Source: Gammaproteobacteria bacterium | GTDB taxonomy: Bacteria; Pseudomonadota; Gammaproteobacteria; Pseudomonadales; Pseudohongiellaceae | Assembly (NCBI GenBank): GCA_028825335.1 | Contig: JAPKAI010000015.1 | Coordinates: 1-42,917 of the forward strand | Reading direction: 5' to 3' | Length of the DNA: 42,917 nt | Shown: piece by piece, positions 1-8,600 of the stretch | Layout of the letters: each line of letters opens with the position of its first letter | Position numbering within the stretch: position 1 is the stretch's first letter | Made by a program: the position numbers and the translations under genes | Notes under the pieces: generated by a model | What the model was told of the DNA's origin: nothing | The model's database searches: none | The model's input: only the letters and a program-made list of their open reading frames with translations

Positions 1-77
1 TGGTGGGCCCACAGGGACTCGAACCCCGGACAAACGGATTATGAGTCCGCTACTCTAACCAGCTGAGTTATAGGCCC
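1..77 (-). tRNA. ileX: tRNA-Ile2 (anticodon CAU, lysidine type)
   Basis: The minus strand folds into a complete 77-nt cloverleaf with encoded CCA: 7-bp acceptor stem (one U-G pair), perfect ACTC/GAGT D stem, 5-bp anticodon stem (one G-U) with loop CTCATAA, and 5-bp T stem. The anticodon CAT lies at 41-43. CAU could mean Met or Ile2. The acceptor stem carries C4-G69 and C5-G68, which are known determinants for the lysidine synthetase TilS, and E. coli has ileX close to rpoD. Both favour isoleucine tRNA reading AUA after C34 is modified to lysidine. The gene starts exactly at the window edge but appears complete. Confidence 0.88.
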
Positions 78-94
78 TTTGACTTATTCTGAGC

Positions 95-125
95 ATTGTA
101 TGCTACGTTGCTCAGGCTGTGTCAA
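95..125 (-). promoter_or_regulatory. Candidate sigma70 promoter of the tRNA gene
   Basis: On the minus strand a perfect -35 TTGACA (120-125) is followed by a -10-like TACAAT (95-100, five of six consensus bases) with a 19-bp spacer, longer than ideal. Transcription would start about ten bases before the tRNA 5' end. The rest of the gap between the tRNA and the SDR gene (78-206) shows nothing else. Confidence 0.5.
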
Positions 126-206
126 AGCAATCTGATCAACGACTCAGAACTGCTCTGGCTACAAAAGGAACTGAATTCTACTTAATTGTGCGTCTGTTGG
201 TAAGTC

Positions 207-947
207 CTAAAAGCCCGCAGCGTTGGCTTTTTCTGCGGCCTTGAAGTCTGCCTGTACATCCGCAGCGAACTGCACGGCGAATGGGTCTGGGTAGATGTCT
301 TCAGAGCCCTTGGCGATCTCTTCATAGACGCGGATCGCAACGGAATCGGGTGAGGCCTTATCCATCGGCAGGGCTTTGGCCATTTCGGTGTCTACTGGGC
401 CGGGGAATACGCCGGAGACGAGTGTGCCTTGCTTGGCGAGTTCTACGCGTAGTGCCTGCGTCAGTGAGCGCCCGGCGGCTTTTGATGCCGAATAACCTGG
501 AGCGAAAGCAAAACTGCTTAGGCCGGCAACCGAGAGAATGTTCACGATGGCACCGCCGCCGTTTGCCTTAAGAATAGGCGCGAAGGCATCACACATCCTA
601 ATGATGCCAAAATAGTTAACTTCCATCTCCATGCGCTGGCCTTCCGGATTGGGATTGCCGACCATCGGTCCGCCGCCGCCCATGCCAGAATTGTTGATAA
701 GTACTTCAACGTCGCCAGCTGCGGCCGCGGCTGCAGTCACTTGATCCTGCTTCGTGATATCTAGAGTAAGTGGGACAATCTTGTCGCCATACTTCGTGGC
801 GAGTTCTGCCAGTTTGGATTCGTCTCTTGCCGTTGCGTAGACTTTCTTCGCGCCCATCTCCAGAGCTTGTATCGCGAAGCTCTTGCCGATGCCTCGATTG
901 GAGCCGGAGACTAGAACTACTTTATCTTTGATTGAAACGCCTGACAT
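207..947 (-). CDS. SDR family NAD(P)-dependent oxidoreductase
   Basis: A 246-residue classical short-chain dehydrogenase/reductase. The N-terminal nucleotide-binding motif is GSNRGIG (about residues 15-21) in a Rossmann fold. The usual NNAG appears as NNSG near residue 85. The catalytic serine lies in the stretch NILSVAG, and the Tyr-Lys pair is in YSASK near residues 152-156. Length is normal for the family. The ATG at 947 is preceded by AGG about eight bases upstream. It is the last gene before the tRNA and is co-oriented with rpoD, 122 bp downstream of it. Substrate cannot be told from sequence; these enzymes reduce ketones or oxidise alcohols in the cytosol. Family certain, function unknown. 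Confidence 0.85.
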   Translation of the reverse strand: MSGVSIKDKVVLVSGSNRGIGKSFAIQALEMGAKKVYATARDESKLAELATKYGDKIVPLTLDITKQDQVTAAAAAAGDVEVLINNSGMGGGGPMVGNPNPEGQRMEMEVNYFGIIRMCDAFAPILKANGGGAIVNILSVAGLSSFAFAPGYSASKAAGRSLTQALRVELAKQGTLVSGVFPGPVDTEMAKALPMDKASPDSVAIRVYEEIAKGSEDIYPDPFAVQFAADVQADFKAAEKANAAGF

Positions 948-1069
948 GGAAACCTGCTAAACCAAATGATAGGTTTTATTTTGTGATTAATGCGGAGCTC
1001 GGGAAGTTGTAGATTGAGCAGAATATTTCGGCACCGCCGTACAAGGCAGCGATGCCGGATCTCAAAGCT

Positions 1070-2908
1070 CTACTCGTCGAGAAAGCTACGAAGATGATCG
1101 GAGCGAGTCGGGTGGCGCAGTTTGCGCAATGCCTTCGCTTCGATCTGACGTATGCGCTCCCGCGTTACATCGAATTGCTTGCCCACTTCTTCTAGAGTGT
1201 GGTCGGTATTCATGTCGATACCGAAGCGCATTCTTAATACCTTCGCTTCTCTTGCTGTCAGACTGCCTAGGACATCTTTAGTTGCTTCGCGCAGGCCTTC
1301 ATCGATAGACGAATCCACTGGTGAGTCTACGGTGGCATCCTCGATGAAATCACCTAGATGCGAATCTTCATCATCACCGATCGGTGTCTCCATGGAGATA
1401 GGCTCTTTCGCGATCTTCAGCACGCGGCGGACCTTGTCCTCCGACATTTCCATGCGTTCGCCCAACTCCTCTGGAGTTGGCTCGCGGCCCTTCTCATGCA
1501 CCATCTGACGCGAGATGCGATTTAGTTTGTTGATTGTTTCGATCATGTGAACAGGGATACGAATTGTGCGCGCCTGGTCGGCGATAGAGCGTGTAATCGC
1601 CTGTCGAATCCACCACGTAGCATAGGTGGAGAACTTGTAGCCGCGTCGATATTCGAATTTGTCTACGGCCTTCATCAAGCCGATGTTGCCTTCCTGAATT
1701 AAATCCAGAAACTGTAGGCCACGGTTTGTGTATTTCTTCGCGATGGAGATAACCAACCGTAGGTTAGCCTCAACCATTTCCTTCTTCGCGCGCCGTGACT
1801 TCGCTTCGCCTATCGACATCTGTCGATTGATATCTTTGATCTCAGCGATTTGCAGGCCAGTTTCTTCTTCGATGAGACGAATCTTCTTCTGAGCGCGCAA
1901 TACTTCAGTCTTAACGTTAACTAGTAATTCCGAGTAGGCTTCCTTTTCCTTGATGTGTTTGTCGATCCATTTAGGGTTCACTTCGCTGCCGGGAAAGCTC
2001 GCGATGAAGACTTTACGTGGCATCTTTGCGCTGCGAATAACCAAGCTCATGATGGTGCGCTCATGACGACGCAGTCGGGTAAGCACGGCGCGAACATGGC
2101 TAAGCAATGGCTCAAACTGACGTGGAGTTAGCTTGAAGCTCTTGAACAGTTCACCCAACGTCGCGAGCTCTTCTCTGGATTTTTCGTGTAGGCGTCCACG
2201 CTTGCCAACTACAGCAGTAGCCAGCTCGTATTGCACACGTAATTCAGTGAAGCGAATCCTAGCTTCTTCTGGATCGGGGCCAACAGGGACTTCATCTTCG
2301 TCCTCAATGCCAGCATCTTTCTTATCTTGTTTTTCTTGAGCAGTCAGTTGGCTAACCGCAGGTGGGCCAACTGGAATCGCTTCATCACTGATATCGAGAT
2401 AACCGGTTATCAGCTCGTTGAGTCTTCTCTCTTCGCTAGCGACTAACGCATACTCATTGAGCACATGCTCGACTGTGCCCGGAAAGTAGGCCATGGCGTT
2501 CATTAGCTCGCGCAGGCCTTCTTCGATGCGCTTGGCGATTACGATCTCGCCTTCGCGTGTTAGCAGTTCGACCGTACCCATCTCACGCATATACATGCGT
2601 ACTGGGTCCGTAGTTCGACCAGCTTCGTTCTCAACGGCGGCGAGGGCTGCTGCAGCCTCGGCAGCGGCGACTTCGTCAGCGCCTGAGTCGCTTTCTTCAT
2701 TGAGCAACAACGCATCCGCATCGGGTGCTGCTTCAAACACCTTGATGCCCATGTCATTAATCATCTGGATAATATCTTCAACCTGATCCGGGTCGGAGAT
2801 AGACTCCGGAAGGTGGTCGTTGACCTCGGAATAGGTTAGATAGCCCTGTTCCTTTCCCTTCGCGATTAATGTCTTAAGGGTGGATTGTGGTGCAATTAAG
2901 TCGGCCAT
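1070..2908 (-). CDS. rpoD: RNA polymerase primary sigma factor RpoD (sigma70)
   Basis: The housekeeping sigma factor that directs RNA polymerase to most promoters. From the ATG at 2908 the protein has 612 residues, as in E. coli, and begins with region 1.1 ([20 protein letters not shown]). Region 1.2 ([16 protein letters not shown]), a non-conserved insert, region 2 with the core-binding and -10 recognition helices ([31 protein letters not shown]), region 3, and the region 4 helix-turn-helix ([17 protein letters not shown]) close to the C terminus are all present. An open frame continues to an ATG at 2965, but that codon overlaps a near-consensus -10 box and the added 19 residues are not family-like, so the shorter start is chosen. 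GGGAGA lies upstream of it. Last gene of the rpsU-yqeY-dnaG-rpoD cluster. Confidence 0.98.
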   Translation of the reverse strand: MADLIAPQSTLKTLIAKGKEQGYLTYSEVNDHLPESISDPDQVEDIIQMINDMGIKVFEAAPDADALLLNEESDSGADEVAAAEAAAALAAVENEAGRTTDPVRMYMREMGTVELLTREGEIVIAKRIEEGLRELMNAMAYFPGTVEHVLNEYALVASEERRLNELITGYLDISDEAIPVGPPAVSQLTAQEKQDKKDAGIEDEDEVPVGPDPEEARIRFTELRVQYELATAVVGKRGRLHEKSREELATLGELFKSFKLTPRQFEPLLSHVRAVLTRLRRHERTIMSLVIRSAKMPRKVFIASFPGSEVNPKWIDKHIKEKEAYSELLVNVKTEVLRAQKKIRLIEEETGLQIAEIKDINRQMSIGEAKSRRAKKEMVEANLRLVISIAKKYTNRGLQFLDLIQEGNIGLMKAVDKFEYRRGYKFSTYATWWIRQAITRSIADQARTIRIPVHMIETINKLNRISRQMVHEKGREPTPEELGERMEMSEDKVRRVLKIAKEPISMETPIGDDEDSHLGDFIEDATVDSPVDSSIDEGLREATKDVLGSLTAREAKVLRMRFGIDMNTDHTLEEVGKQFDVTRERIRQIEAKALRKLRHPTRSDHLRSFLDE

Positions 2909-2963
2909 GAATTCTCGTCTCCCGGCAGGTGCCAGGTAGTGGGTGAATAAAACGAAGCCGAGC

Positions 2964-2993
2964 ATTATATAGGCTTAGAGCCCGACTTGTATA
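2964..2993 (-). promoter_or_regulatory. Candidate internal sigma70 promoter for rpoD
   Basis: Minus strand: perfect -10 TATAAT (2964-2969), spacer of 18 bp, -35-like TATACA (2988-2993, four of six). Predicted start is near 2957, giving a leader of about 50 nt to the rpoD ATG. The spacer contains a small palindrome GGCT-CTA-AGCC. An extra promoter before rpoD in addition to operon read-through is known in E. coli, where it lies inside dnaG; here it is in the dnaG-rpoD gap (2909-3064). Confidence 0.6.
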
Positions 2994-3064
2994 TCGCTGA
3001 ACTGGCTAAATTACGCCTTAAACAGGCCTATATAGATGGGGACAATTGTTGGATTTTCAAGCCG

Positions 3065-5005
3065 CTAGAGCTCAGGCACTGAAGGGGTATCGCTATCTAG
3101 AGGCGGTTCCTCGCCCGGTTGAGGGCGCTTGGGGGCGGCGATCTTCGAGAGAGCCTCCCTGCGCTTCTGGGATTCAAGCTTCTTGACGACATCCGACAAT
3201 ATTTTGTCCAGAATCTGCAGAAACTCCTGTTCAAGCCCTTCTATTGGGGTGATGTTCTCGCTTTTCAGCCGCGTTATTTGATTTCCGAAGGGGGATCCGC
3301 TGCAATAACCGAGCAGAGTAGGGGTGTCGGTATCGGGGTCGCGCTTCACCATATCGATGAGGGATAGCAGCAATTGCCGGCCTTCATCTCCAGCAGAATG
3401 AAGTGGTGACAGGTCCGCATTTATGGACAGAGCGACTTCTGGGTTCTGCATTAGTAACTCAATTGCCTTCACGGCCGCGGGTTTGCGATAAACGTTTAGA
3501 TTCGAGCTCGTGGACTTTGGGCTAGGGCTCCAGGATTTTGACGAGGGTTTCGACGATTGGTCGAAACCAGGGCCATAGGGCGCAGCTTCGGACGGGGATG
3601 GCGAATGGCCCAGAGAAGGAGAAGGCGGCGCAGGGGTTACTGAGCTGCCTCTGGTTTTCTTTGAGTGCGAGTCTATTAACTTGTCGAGTGATTCGTTGGC
3701 AACACCCAGAGTCTCCGAGAGTTTGTCCAACATTAGCTGGCCGTATATGCCATTTGGAAACTTGGCGATTAACGGTTTTGCAACATTGCTTAATCTTGCC
3801 CTGCCTTCGATCGTCCTAATATCGAGTCCCTCAGACAGCTTGTCGAAGAAGAACTGCTCCAACGGTGTAGCCTTCTCGATCAGTAGGTTGAATTCAGTCT
3901 CGCCGATCTTGCGAACTAATGTGTCGGGGTCTTCGCCTTCGGGGAGAAACAGAAACTTCACCTGACGGCCATCTTGCATCTCCGAAAGGCTTGCCTCTAA
4001 GGCCCGCCATGCTGCGGTTCTGCCCGCGTTATCGCCATCGAAGCAGAATACGACTTCAGGCACCAGGCGGAAGAGTCGAATCAGGTGCCGATCACTGGTC
4101 GCTGTGCCTAGTGTGGCAACCGAATTGCGAATACCCATCTGTGCTAGGGCAATTACATCCATATAGCCTTCAACTATGAGGATGCGTTTGAGCTTGTTGT
4201 TCGCCTTCTTCGCCTCGAAGAGGCCATATAGCTCCGCGCCCTTGTGAAAGACAGGAGTCTCTGGAGAGTTCAAGTACTTTGGTTTGTCATCGCCAAGAAC
4301 TCGACCACCAAAGGCGATAGTGCGTCCGCGGCTATCGCGGATGGGGAAAATTATGCGGTCGCGAAAGCGGTCGTAATAGCGAACGGCATTGGTGTTTTTG
4401 GTGCTATCGTTCTCCTCAGTTTTTCGAGCTTCTTTCTCGATAACCATCCCTGCCTTGAGGAGGGACTTTTGTTCATTGGCGTCCCCTGCGATCGCTTTCA
4501 AAAGGTTATCCCAGCCCGGCGGGGCATAGCCTATGCAGAAATCCCGAGCGACTTCGCCGCTCACGCCTCTAGCTTTCAGATATTCGACGGCCGATTTGCG
4601 TTGCTCATGACGCCGCAGTTGCTGGCAATAGAATTTACTCGCTTGTTCCAGGACTTCGAATAGCTTGCTGTTCTCCGATTGCCTGCGAGTTGCCGCGGCA
4701 TTTTCTTCGCGCGGAACTTCCATACCATTGTCCCGCGCAAGAGACTCCACCGCCTGGGGAAAGTCTGTTTGATCGAAGTTCATGATGAAGCCGATTGCGT
4801 TGCCGCCGGCACCGCAGCCGAAGCAATAATAGAATTGACGCTCGGGTTGCACACTAAATGATGGCGTTTTTTCCTTATGGAAGGGGCAGCAGGCAGAATA
4901 GTTCTTGCCGGACTTTTTGAGCGTGACTCGCTTGTCCACAACCTCGACGATATCTGCTCGGCTGAGGAGGTCATCGATGAAAGTTTGTGGAATTAGTCCA
5001 GCCAT
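3065..5005 (-). CDS. dnaG: DNA primase DnaG
   Basis: Makes RNA primers at the replication fork in partnership with the DnaB helicase. The 646-residue protein starts with a CHC2-type zinc-binding domain whose ligands are visible as C40, H43, C61 and C64 (CPFH and CFGC). The catalytic core follows, with the TOPRIM signatures IVEGYMDVIAL and the metal-binding DGDNAG. A Ser/Pro-rich linker at about residues 430-490 leads to the C-terminal helicase-binding domain, which is not well conserved. The length is above E. coli (581) and near Pseudomonas because of the linker and tail. Upstream of the ATG there is only a weak ribosome-binding site. The 196-bp gap to yqeY (5006-5201) holds an isolated TACAAT -10-like box on minus but no convincing -35. 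Confidence 0.98.
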   Translation of the reverse strand: MAGLIPQTFIDDLLSRADIVEVVDKRVTLKKSGKNYSACCPFHKEKTPSFSVQPERQFYYCFGCGAGGNAIGFIMNFDQTDFPQAVESLARDNGMEVPREENAAATRRQSENSKLFEVLEQASKFYCQQLRRHEQRKSAVEYLKARGVSGEVARDFCIGYAPPGWDNLLKAIAGDANEQKSLLKAGMVIEKEARKTEENDSTKNTNAVRYYDRFRDRIIFPIRDSRGRTIAFGGRVLGDDKPKYLNSPETPVFHKGAELYGLFEAKKANNKLKRILIVEGYMDVIALAQMGIRNSVATLGTATSDRHLIRLFRLVPEVVFCFDGDNAGRTAAWRALEASLSEMQDGRQVKFLFLPEGEDPDTLVRKIGETEFNLLIEKATPLEQFFFDKLSEGLDIRTIEGRARLSNVAKPLIAKFPNGIYGQLMLDKLSETLGVANESLDKLIDSHSKKTRGSSVTPAPPSPSLGHSPSPSEAAPYGPGFDQSSKPSSKSWSPSPKSTSSNLNVYRKPAAVKAIELLMQNPEVALSINADLSPLHSAGDEGRQLLLSLIDMVKRDPDTDTPTLLGYCSGSPFGNQITRLKSENITPIEGLEQEFLQILDKILSDVVKKLESQKRREALSKIAAPKRPQPGEEPPLDSDTPSVPEL

Positions 5006-5201
5006 GGGTCAAGAATCCAGAATTTTTAAATAGTGGCGGTGAAGCGCGAGTCGTGGCTAACTGAGCCGAACCATTGCTTGGATGCTATTGTATCGAAATC
5101 TAGGTGTAGTTGCTGCGGGAGCGTTCGCCAATTTAGGGAGAACAAGTTCTTTGGCAAACAATTTAGAGAGAAGAGAAGGAGACGCTGAATGTTCCCTCTG
5201 G

Positions 5202-5654
5202 CTAGGCGAGTAGCGCTTTAATCTGCTTGCTGATTTCGGCCATATCAGCGCGTCCGACCACTTGCGGGCGAACTAGATTCATTACCTTGCCCATTTCCTT
5301 CATAGAGGCCGCGCCCGACTCACTTACAGCCGATTTGATAATTTGTGCGAGTTCGTCAGCTTCCAACGGCTGTGGCATGAATTCTTGTATCACTTCGATC
5401 TCAAACTGTTCCTGAGCAACCAACTCCGGGCGATCTGCAGACGCGTATTGACGAATAGATTCACGGCGCTGCTTAATCATTTTTTCCAGAATGCCAACAA
5501 CGCGAGCGTCATCTGGATCGATGCGTTCGTCGACTTCTACGCGCTTGATTTCAGACAATGCAAGACGAATAGTGCCCAAGCGCGGCTTATCTTTAGCCCG
5601 CATGGCGTCTTTCATGGCTTCTGTGAAGGCTTGTTTGAGAGGGCTGTCAGACAT
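5202..5654 (-). CDS. yqeY: GatB/YqeY domain protein
   Basis: A 150-residue all-helical GatB/YqeY family protein, matching the about 147-residue E. coli YqeY. The sequence begins MSDSPLKQAFTEAMKDAMRA and contains the family's conserved stretch near EIQEFMPQPL and the C-terminal GKVMNLVRPQVVGRADM segment. The C-terminal domain resembles the tRNA-binding tail domain of GatB and glutaminyl-tRNA synthetase, but the cellular role is not established. A longer frame opens at an ATG at 5696, inside a hairpin just after rpsU; the internal ATG at 5654 fits the family length. The gene lies between rpsU and dnaG, a common arrangement in Pseudomonas-like bacteria and different from E. coli, where dnaG follows rpsU directly. 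Confidence 0.9.
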   Translation of the reverse strand: MSDSPLKQAFTEAMKDAMRAKDKPRLGTIRLALSEIKRVEVDERIDPDDARVVGILEKMIKQRRESIRQYASADRPELVAQEQFEIEVIQEFMPQPLEADELAQIIKSAVSESGAASMKEMGKVMNLVRPQVVGRADMAEISKQIKALLA

Positions 5655-5687
5655 GTTGACCCGAGTACCTGCGCAGCGCAGGGGGAG

Positions 5688-5712
5688 GGCAAGCATTAAG
5701 ACGATGCTTGCC
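5688..5712 (-). promoter_or_regulatory. Perfect hairpin between rpsU and yqeY
   Basis: Minus-strand RNA forms a 9-bp perfect stem, GGCAAGCAT paired with ATGCTTGCC, with loop CGTCTTA, starting 12 bases after the rpsU stop. It is followed by a C-rich stretch rather than a T-run, so it is not a canonical intrinsic terminator. In E. coli a partial terminator after rpsU lowers dnaG expression relative to S21. This hairpin could be an attenuator, a processing site or a 3' stabiliser with a similar effect; that is inference. Confidence 0.5.
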
Positions 5713-5723
5713 TGATGGTAAGA

Positions 5724-5939
5724 CTAGTACAGGCGCTGGCTCTTTTTGCTTTCGCGTTGTACTTTCTTCAAGTGGCGCTTAACCGCAGCAGCAGCCTTAC
5801 GCTTACGCACAGCAGTAGGCTTCTCGTAGAATTCTCTGCGGCGCACTTCCGCTAGTACTCCAGCTTTCTCACAAGAGCGCTTGAAGCGGCGCAGGGCCAC
5901 GTCGAAAGGTTCGTTATCTTTAAGTTTTACCTGGGGCAT
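5724..5939 (-). CDS. rpsU: 30S ribosomal protein S21
   Basis: Small-subunit protein S21, 71 residues as in E. coli, beginning [20 protein letters not shown] and ending in the typical strongly basic tail ([20 protein letters not shown]). It is needed for base pairing between 16S rRNA and mRNA at initiation. The chosen ATG at 5939 has a strong ribosome-binding site (TAAGGTAGG). An ATG four codons further upstream is unlikely. It is the first gene of the macromolecular synthesis cluster and divergent from tsaD, as in many gammaproteobacteria. Confidence 0.98.
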   Translation of the reverse strand: MPQVKLKDNEPFDVALRRFKRSCEKAGVLAEVRRREFYEKPTAVRKRKAAAAVKRHLKKVQRESKKSQRLY

Positions 5940-6253
5940 TGAACTAAACACCTACCTTAATAGTTTTACTGTTAATTTTGTATAAACAAGCTAGTTTACT
6001 TGTCGTTCCGGCCCAGTTTCCAAAAAAATCCTAGGACGCGGAATTACAGGGGCGCTAATATTAATGCCCCGAGGCCCTAATTGCAAAAGAATTAGTCCTT
6101 ATCGGCTAGGAAACTGGTCGATTTACGAGGAATTTGGGATATGCCTCCATATTTGGCATGATTGCCACTTTCCCAGCTACCCCGATTGTGATTGAGAGCA
6201 GGTTGCGAACGATTTGTGAGTGATAGTGAGAGCAAAATGAGAGAGTTAAAACG
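5940..6253. promoter_or_regulatory. Divergent rpsU/tsaD intergenic region with nested inverted repeats
   Basis: This 314-bp region has no gene but several inverted repeats. CCAGTTTCC (6013-6021) is the reverse complement of GGAAACTGG (6109-6117). Between them is a 22-bp near-palindrome with arms GGGGC/GCCCC and core TAATATTA (6049-6070), and a small CTAATT/AATTAG repeat (6077-6095). Closer to tsaD is ATGCC-N9-GGCAT (6141-6159). No clear tsaD promoter was found. The symmetry suggests protein-binding sites or a foldable element, which is inference. Confidence 0.5.
5979..6006 (-). promoter_or_regulatory. Weak candidate promoter for rpsU
   Basis: Minus strand: -35-like ACGACA (6001-6006) and -10-like TATACA (5979-5984), four of six consensus bases each, with a 16-bp spacer. 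The leader would be about 35 nt. The position is right but the match is modest. Confidence 0.25.
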
Positions 6254-7282
6254 TTGATAGTACTGGGTATTGAAACATCATGTGATGAGACCGGAGTCGC
6301 GCTATATGACAGCGAACGCGGTCTGTTGGCCGATTGCCTGTACAGCCAGATTGAAATACACGCGCAATATGGCGGTGTAATTCCCGAGCTTGCGTCCCGC
6401 GATCACGTTCGAAAGACGGTGCCGCTGATCAAGGAAGTGATCGCCAAGGCGGGGATTGAGCAATCCGATATAGGCGGAGTAGCGTATACGGCAGGGCCTG
6501 GTTTGGTTGGTGCGCTGCTAGTTGGAGCCTCCATTGGTCGATCTCTAGGGATGGGATGGGATGTGCCGACTATCGGGGTCCACCACATGGAAGGCCATTT
6601 GTTGGCGCCTATGCTTGAGGACGAAGCACCGCTCTTTCCATTCGTGGCTCTATTAGTCTCCGGGGGACATACACAACTCGTTGAGGTCGAGGGCATTGGT
6701 CGTTATGTCTTGCTGGGTGAATCCCTAGACGATGCTGCTGGTGAGGCGTTCGATAAAGTCGGCAAGATGTTGGGCCTGCCCTATCCCGGCGGCCCCCATG
6801 TGGCAAAACTGGCAGTAGAAGGAGAGTCCGGCAAATTCACTTTTCCACGGCCGATGACGAACCGTCCCGGATTAGATTTCAGCTTTAGTGGACTAAAGAC
6901 TGCCGTACGCACGGCTATAGCTAAGGAGGCTGGAACACAAGGGACCTTAAATGACAGGCAGCGAGCAGATATCGCAAGAGGATTCGAAGACGCCGTAGTC
7001 GCGACACTCGCGATAAAATGCGGCCGAGCATTAGCGCATACAGGAATGCACACTCTGATCATTGCTGGTGGTGTTTCGGCAAACTTGCAGCTGCGAGAGG
7101 TGTTGGAAAAAACAGTTGCTAAGTTTGACGCGAAACTGTTTTACGCGAAGCCACGTTTCTGCACCGACAATGGTGCCATGATTGCTTATGCTGGTTGCCA
7201 AAGATTGTTGGCAGGCCAGGAAGACGACTTGGAAATACGTGCACAACCGCGTTGGTCACTAGAGGCTCTGCCTGCTATCTAG
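6254..7282 (+). CDS. tsaD: tRNA N6-adenosine threonylcarbamoyltransferase TsaD
   Basis: Catalytic subunit of the complex that transfers threonylcarbamoyl to A37 of tRNAs reading ANN codons, acting with TsaB, TsaE and TsaC. The 342-residue protein has the ASKHA fold. The start is [12 protein letters not shown], the metal-binding histidines are H111 and H115 (HMEGH, same numbers as E. coli), the nucleotide loop is SGGHTQLV, and [10 protein letters not shown] lies near the C terminus. The start codon is TTG at 6254: the translation from there aligns with the E. coli start, and GAGAG lies about eight bases upstream. An ATG at 6238 is out of frame. First gene of a short plus-strand run with folB and folK. 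Confidence 0.97.
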   Translation: MIVLGIETSCDETGVALYDSERGLLADCLYSQIEIHAQYGGVIPELASRDHVRKTVPLIKEVIAKAGIEQSDIGGVAYTAGPGLVGALLVGASIGRSLGMGWDVPTIGVHHMEGHLLAPMLEDEAPLFPFVALLVSGGHTQLVEVEGIGRYVLLGESLDDAAGEAFDKVGKMLGLPYPGGPHVAKLAVEGESGKFTFPRPMTNRPGLDFSFSGLKTAVRTAIAKEAGTQGTLNDRQRADIARGFEDAVVATLAIKCGRALAHTGMHTLIIAGGVSANLQLREVLEKTVAKFDAKLFYAKPRFCTDNGAMIAYAGCQRLLAGQEDDLEIRAQPRWSLEALPAI

Positions 7283-7319
7283 CAGCGCTTCTCTTAGAAT
7301 TTTGAATGAGGGATTAGGA

Positions 7320-7673
7320 ATGGATATCGTTTATATTCGTGAGCTCGAGATAGAAACCATCATAGGTATCTACGATTGGGAGAGAGAACAGAAGCAGACA
7401 GTGAGTTTGGATCTCGAAATGGGAACAGACATTTCTCTGGCAGCGAGCAGTGAAGACATTGAAAACACTTTAGACTATAAGGCGGTTGCGAAGCGCCTTA
7501 TAGAATTCGTCGAAGGCTCGGAATTTTTCTTAGTAGAGACTATGGCTGAGAAGATTGCGCAGATTGTATTGCGGGAATTTTCCGTGCCTTGGCTCAAGCT
7601 GCGCTTGGGTAAGCCTGGAGCCGTCACAGGTTCTAAAGATGTGGGTATAATAATTGAACGAACGGCTAAGTAG
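7320..7673 (+). CDS. folB: Dihydroneopterin aldolase
   Basis: Cleaves 7,8-dihydroneopterin to 6-hydroxymethyl-7,8-dihydropterin and glycolaldehyde in folate synthesis. From the ATG at 7320 the protein has 117 residues (E. coli 122) and begins MDIVYIRELEIETIIGIYDW, the standard FolB opening with the substrate-binding IGI-WER region. The mid-protein stretch NTLDYKAV and the catalytic lysine region near KLRLGKPGAV are conserved. An in-frame ATG at 7302 would add six non-family residues. GAGGG is spaced nine bases before 7320, supporting that start. folK follows after 45 bp and uses the product of this enzyme. Confidence 0.95.
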   Translation: MDIVYIRELEIETIIGIYDWEREQKQTVSLDLEMGTDISLAASSEDIENTLDYKAVAKRLIEFVEGSEFFLVETMAEKIAQIVLREFSVPWLKLRLGKPGAVTGSKDVGIIIERTAK

Positions 7674-7718
7674 GTCTAACTTTTTCCTGCACGATAATGT
7701 TCTGCAAGTGAGTTTTAA

Positions 7719-8216
7719 GTGAAGACACTGGCTCTAAGCATAGGCAGTAACATCGACGCCGAGTCGAACATTCGGGCGGCGCTGGGTGCGCTGGATTTAG
7801 AATTCGAAAACATTCGCAATTCTACAACCTACGAGAGTCAAGCGATCGGCTTCGATGGCGATAATTTTCTCAATCTCGTGATTCTTGCGGACACGGACAA
7901 GGGGCTAGACGATGTTACGGCCATTCTAAAGCGATTGGAAGATCAGCTAGGGCGAGATCGAGCGCAGGTTAGGTTTTCCGGTCGTACTATGGATATCGAC
8001 ATTCTCCTGTATGGCGACGAGTCGGGAATGTGCTGCGGTATTGAGTTGCCGCGTCCGGAGGTCACGGAAAACGCCTATGTGTTGCTGCCCCTCTCGGAGC
8101 TATTGCCCGACCTGGTGCATCCTGGAACGGGCATGTCATATCTAAATCTCTGGCAAGACTATGACAAATCTAAGCAGCAGCTCTGGGCTATTGAAGCTGA
8201 TTGGCCTGCCGGTTAG
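7719..8216 (+). CDS. folK: 2-amino-4-hydroxy-6-hydroxymethyldihydropteridine pyrophosphokinase
   Basis: Transfers pyrophosphate from ATP to 6-hydroxymethyl-7,8-dihydropterin, the step after FolB. The 165-residue protein begins KTLALSIGSNIDAESNIRAA, typical of HPPK. The family signature is visible as GRDRAQVRFSGRTMDIDILL, with the two magnesium-binding aspartates in DID. The usual RW.PR here reads RFSGR, a mild variant. The start is GTG at 7719, with only a weak ribosome-binding site. It is the last gene of the tsaD-folB-folK run. The 51-bp gap to the converging GST pseudogene shows no clear terminator. Confidence 0.93.
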   Translation: MKTLALSIGSNIDAESNIRAALGALDLEFENIRNSTTYESQAIGFDGDNFLNLVILADTDKGLDDVTAILKRLEDQLGRDRAQVRFSGRTMDIDILLYGDESGMCCGIELPRPEVTENAYVLLPLSELLPDLVHPGTGMSYLNLWQDYDKSKQQLWAIEADWPAG

Positions 8217-8267
8217 CTCAGGTTTCAATTGGCAGTCATTGCGACCCCATTAGCTATTCATGGCAAA

Positions 8268-8600
8268 TTAATTCGAGTGCTGCTCAATTCTCTCTACCCA
8301 CTTCCTTATTGAGGCATGACTGCCTAGGTCAAAGCTGCCTTCATGTGCCACATGGGTATAGGCATAGAGGCTGATGTCGGCAGGAATTAGTTCGCTTCCA
8401 TCAGCGAGGAAATTAGGGATCGCATTAGACTCTGTGAGTGTGCGGCCATCGTTTAGCACAAGGACGAGTATCCGGGTGTTGGGATTCATCTTTTTGAATT
8501 CATCGCTGTGTGTTTCTCCTTTGATAATGTCGACGTGCAGCCATTCGTACTCAATCTCGAGAAAGCTCATCAGCAATTTAATCTTGTAGCAATTTTCCGA
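8268..8600 (-). pseudogene. Glutathione S-transferase remnant (N-terminal break and internal deletion)
   Basis: The frame from TTG at 8576 codes for 102 residues resembling a thioredoxin-fold GST N terminus (SFLEIEYEWLHVDIIKGET, then TESNAI for glutathione binding). At about residue 67 (near 8378) it jumps from the end of the N-terminal domain (ELIPAD) to a motif normally close to the C terminus (ISLYAYTHVAHEG). About 80-100 residues of the helical domain are therefore missing against the usual about 205. GST-like coding continues upstream of the TTG as SENCYKIK, then meets a TAA; the next piece seems to be in another frame. The conserved cis-proline of the NPN..VPVL motif is replaced (RILVL). 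These signs together indicate a decayed gene. It is convergent with folK and downstream of the folM-like gene. Confidence 0.75.

Noticed and set aside
1..77. Elongator tRNA-Met
   Set aside because: C4-G69 and C5-G68 in the acceptor stem and the position near rpoD favour tRNA-Ile2, although the anticodon alone does not decide.
1020..1069. Imperfect hairpin (GGCA...TGCC) downstream of rpoD as terminator
   Set aside because: Stem is interrupted and no T-run follows on minus; not strong enough to list.
5090..5180. Similar stretches AATTTAGGGAGAA and AATTTAGAGAGAA upstream of dnaG as direct repeat
   Set aside because: Short, imperfect, only two copies and no clear role.
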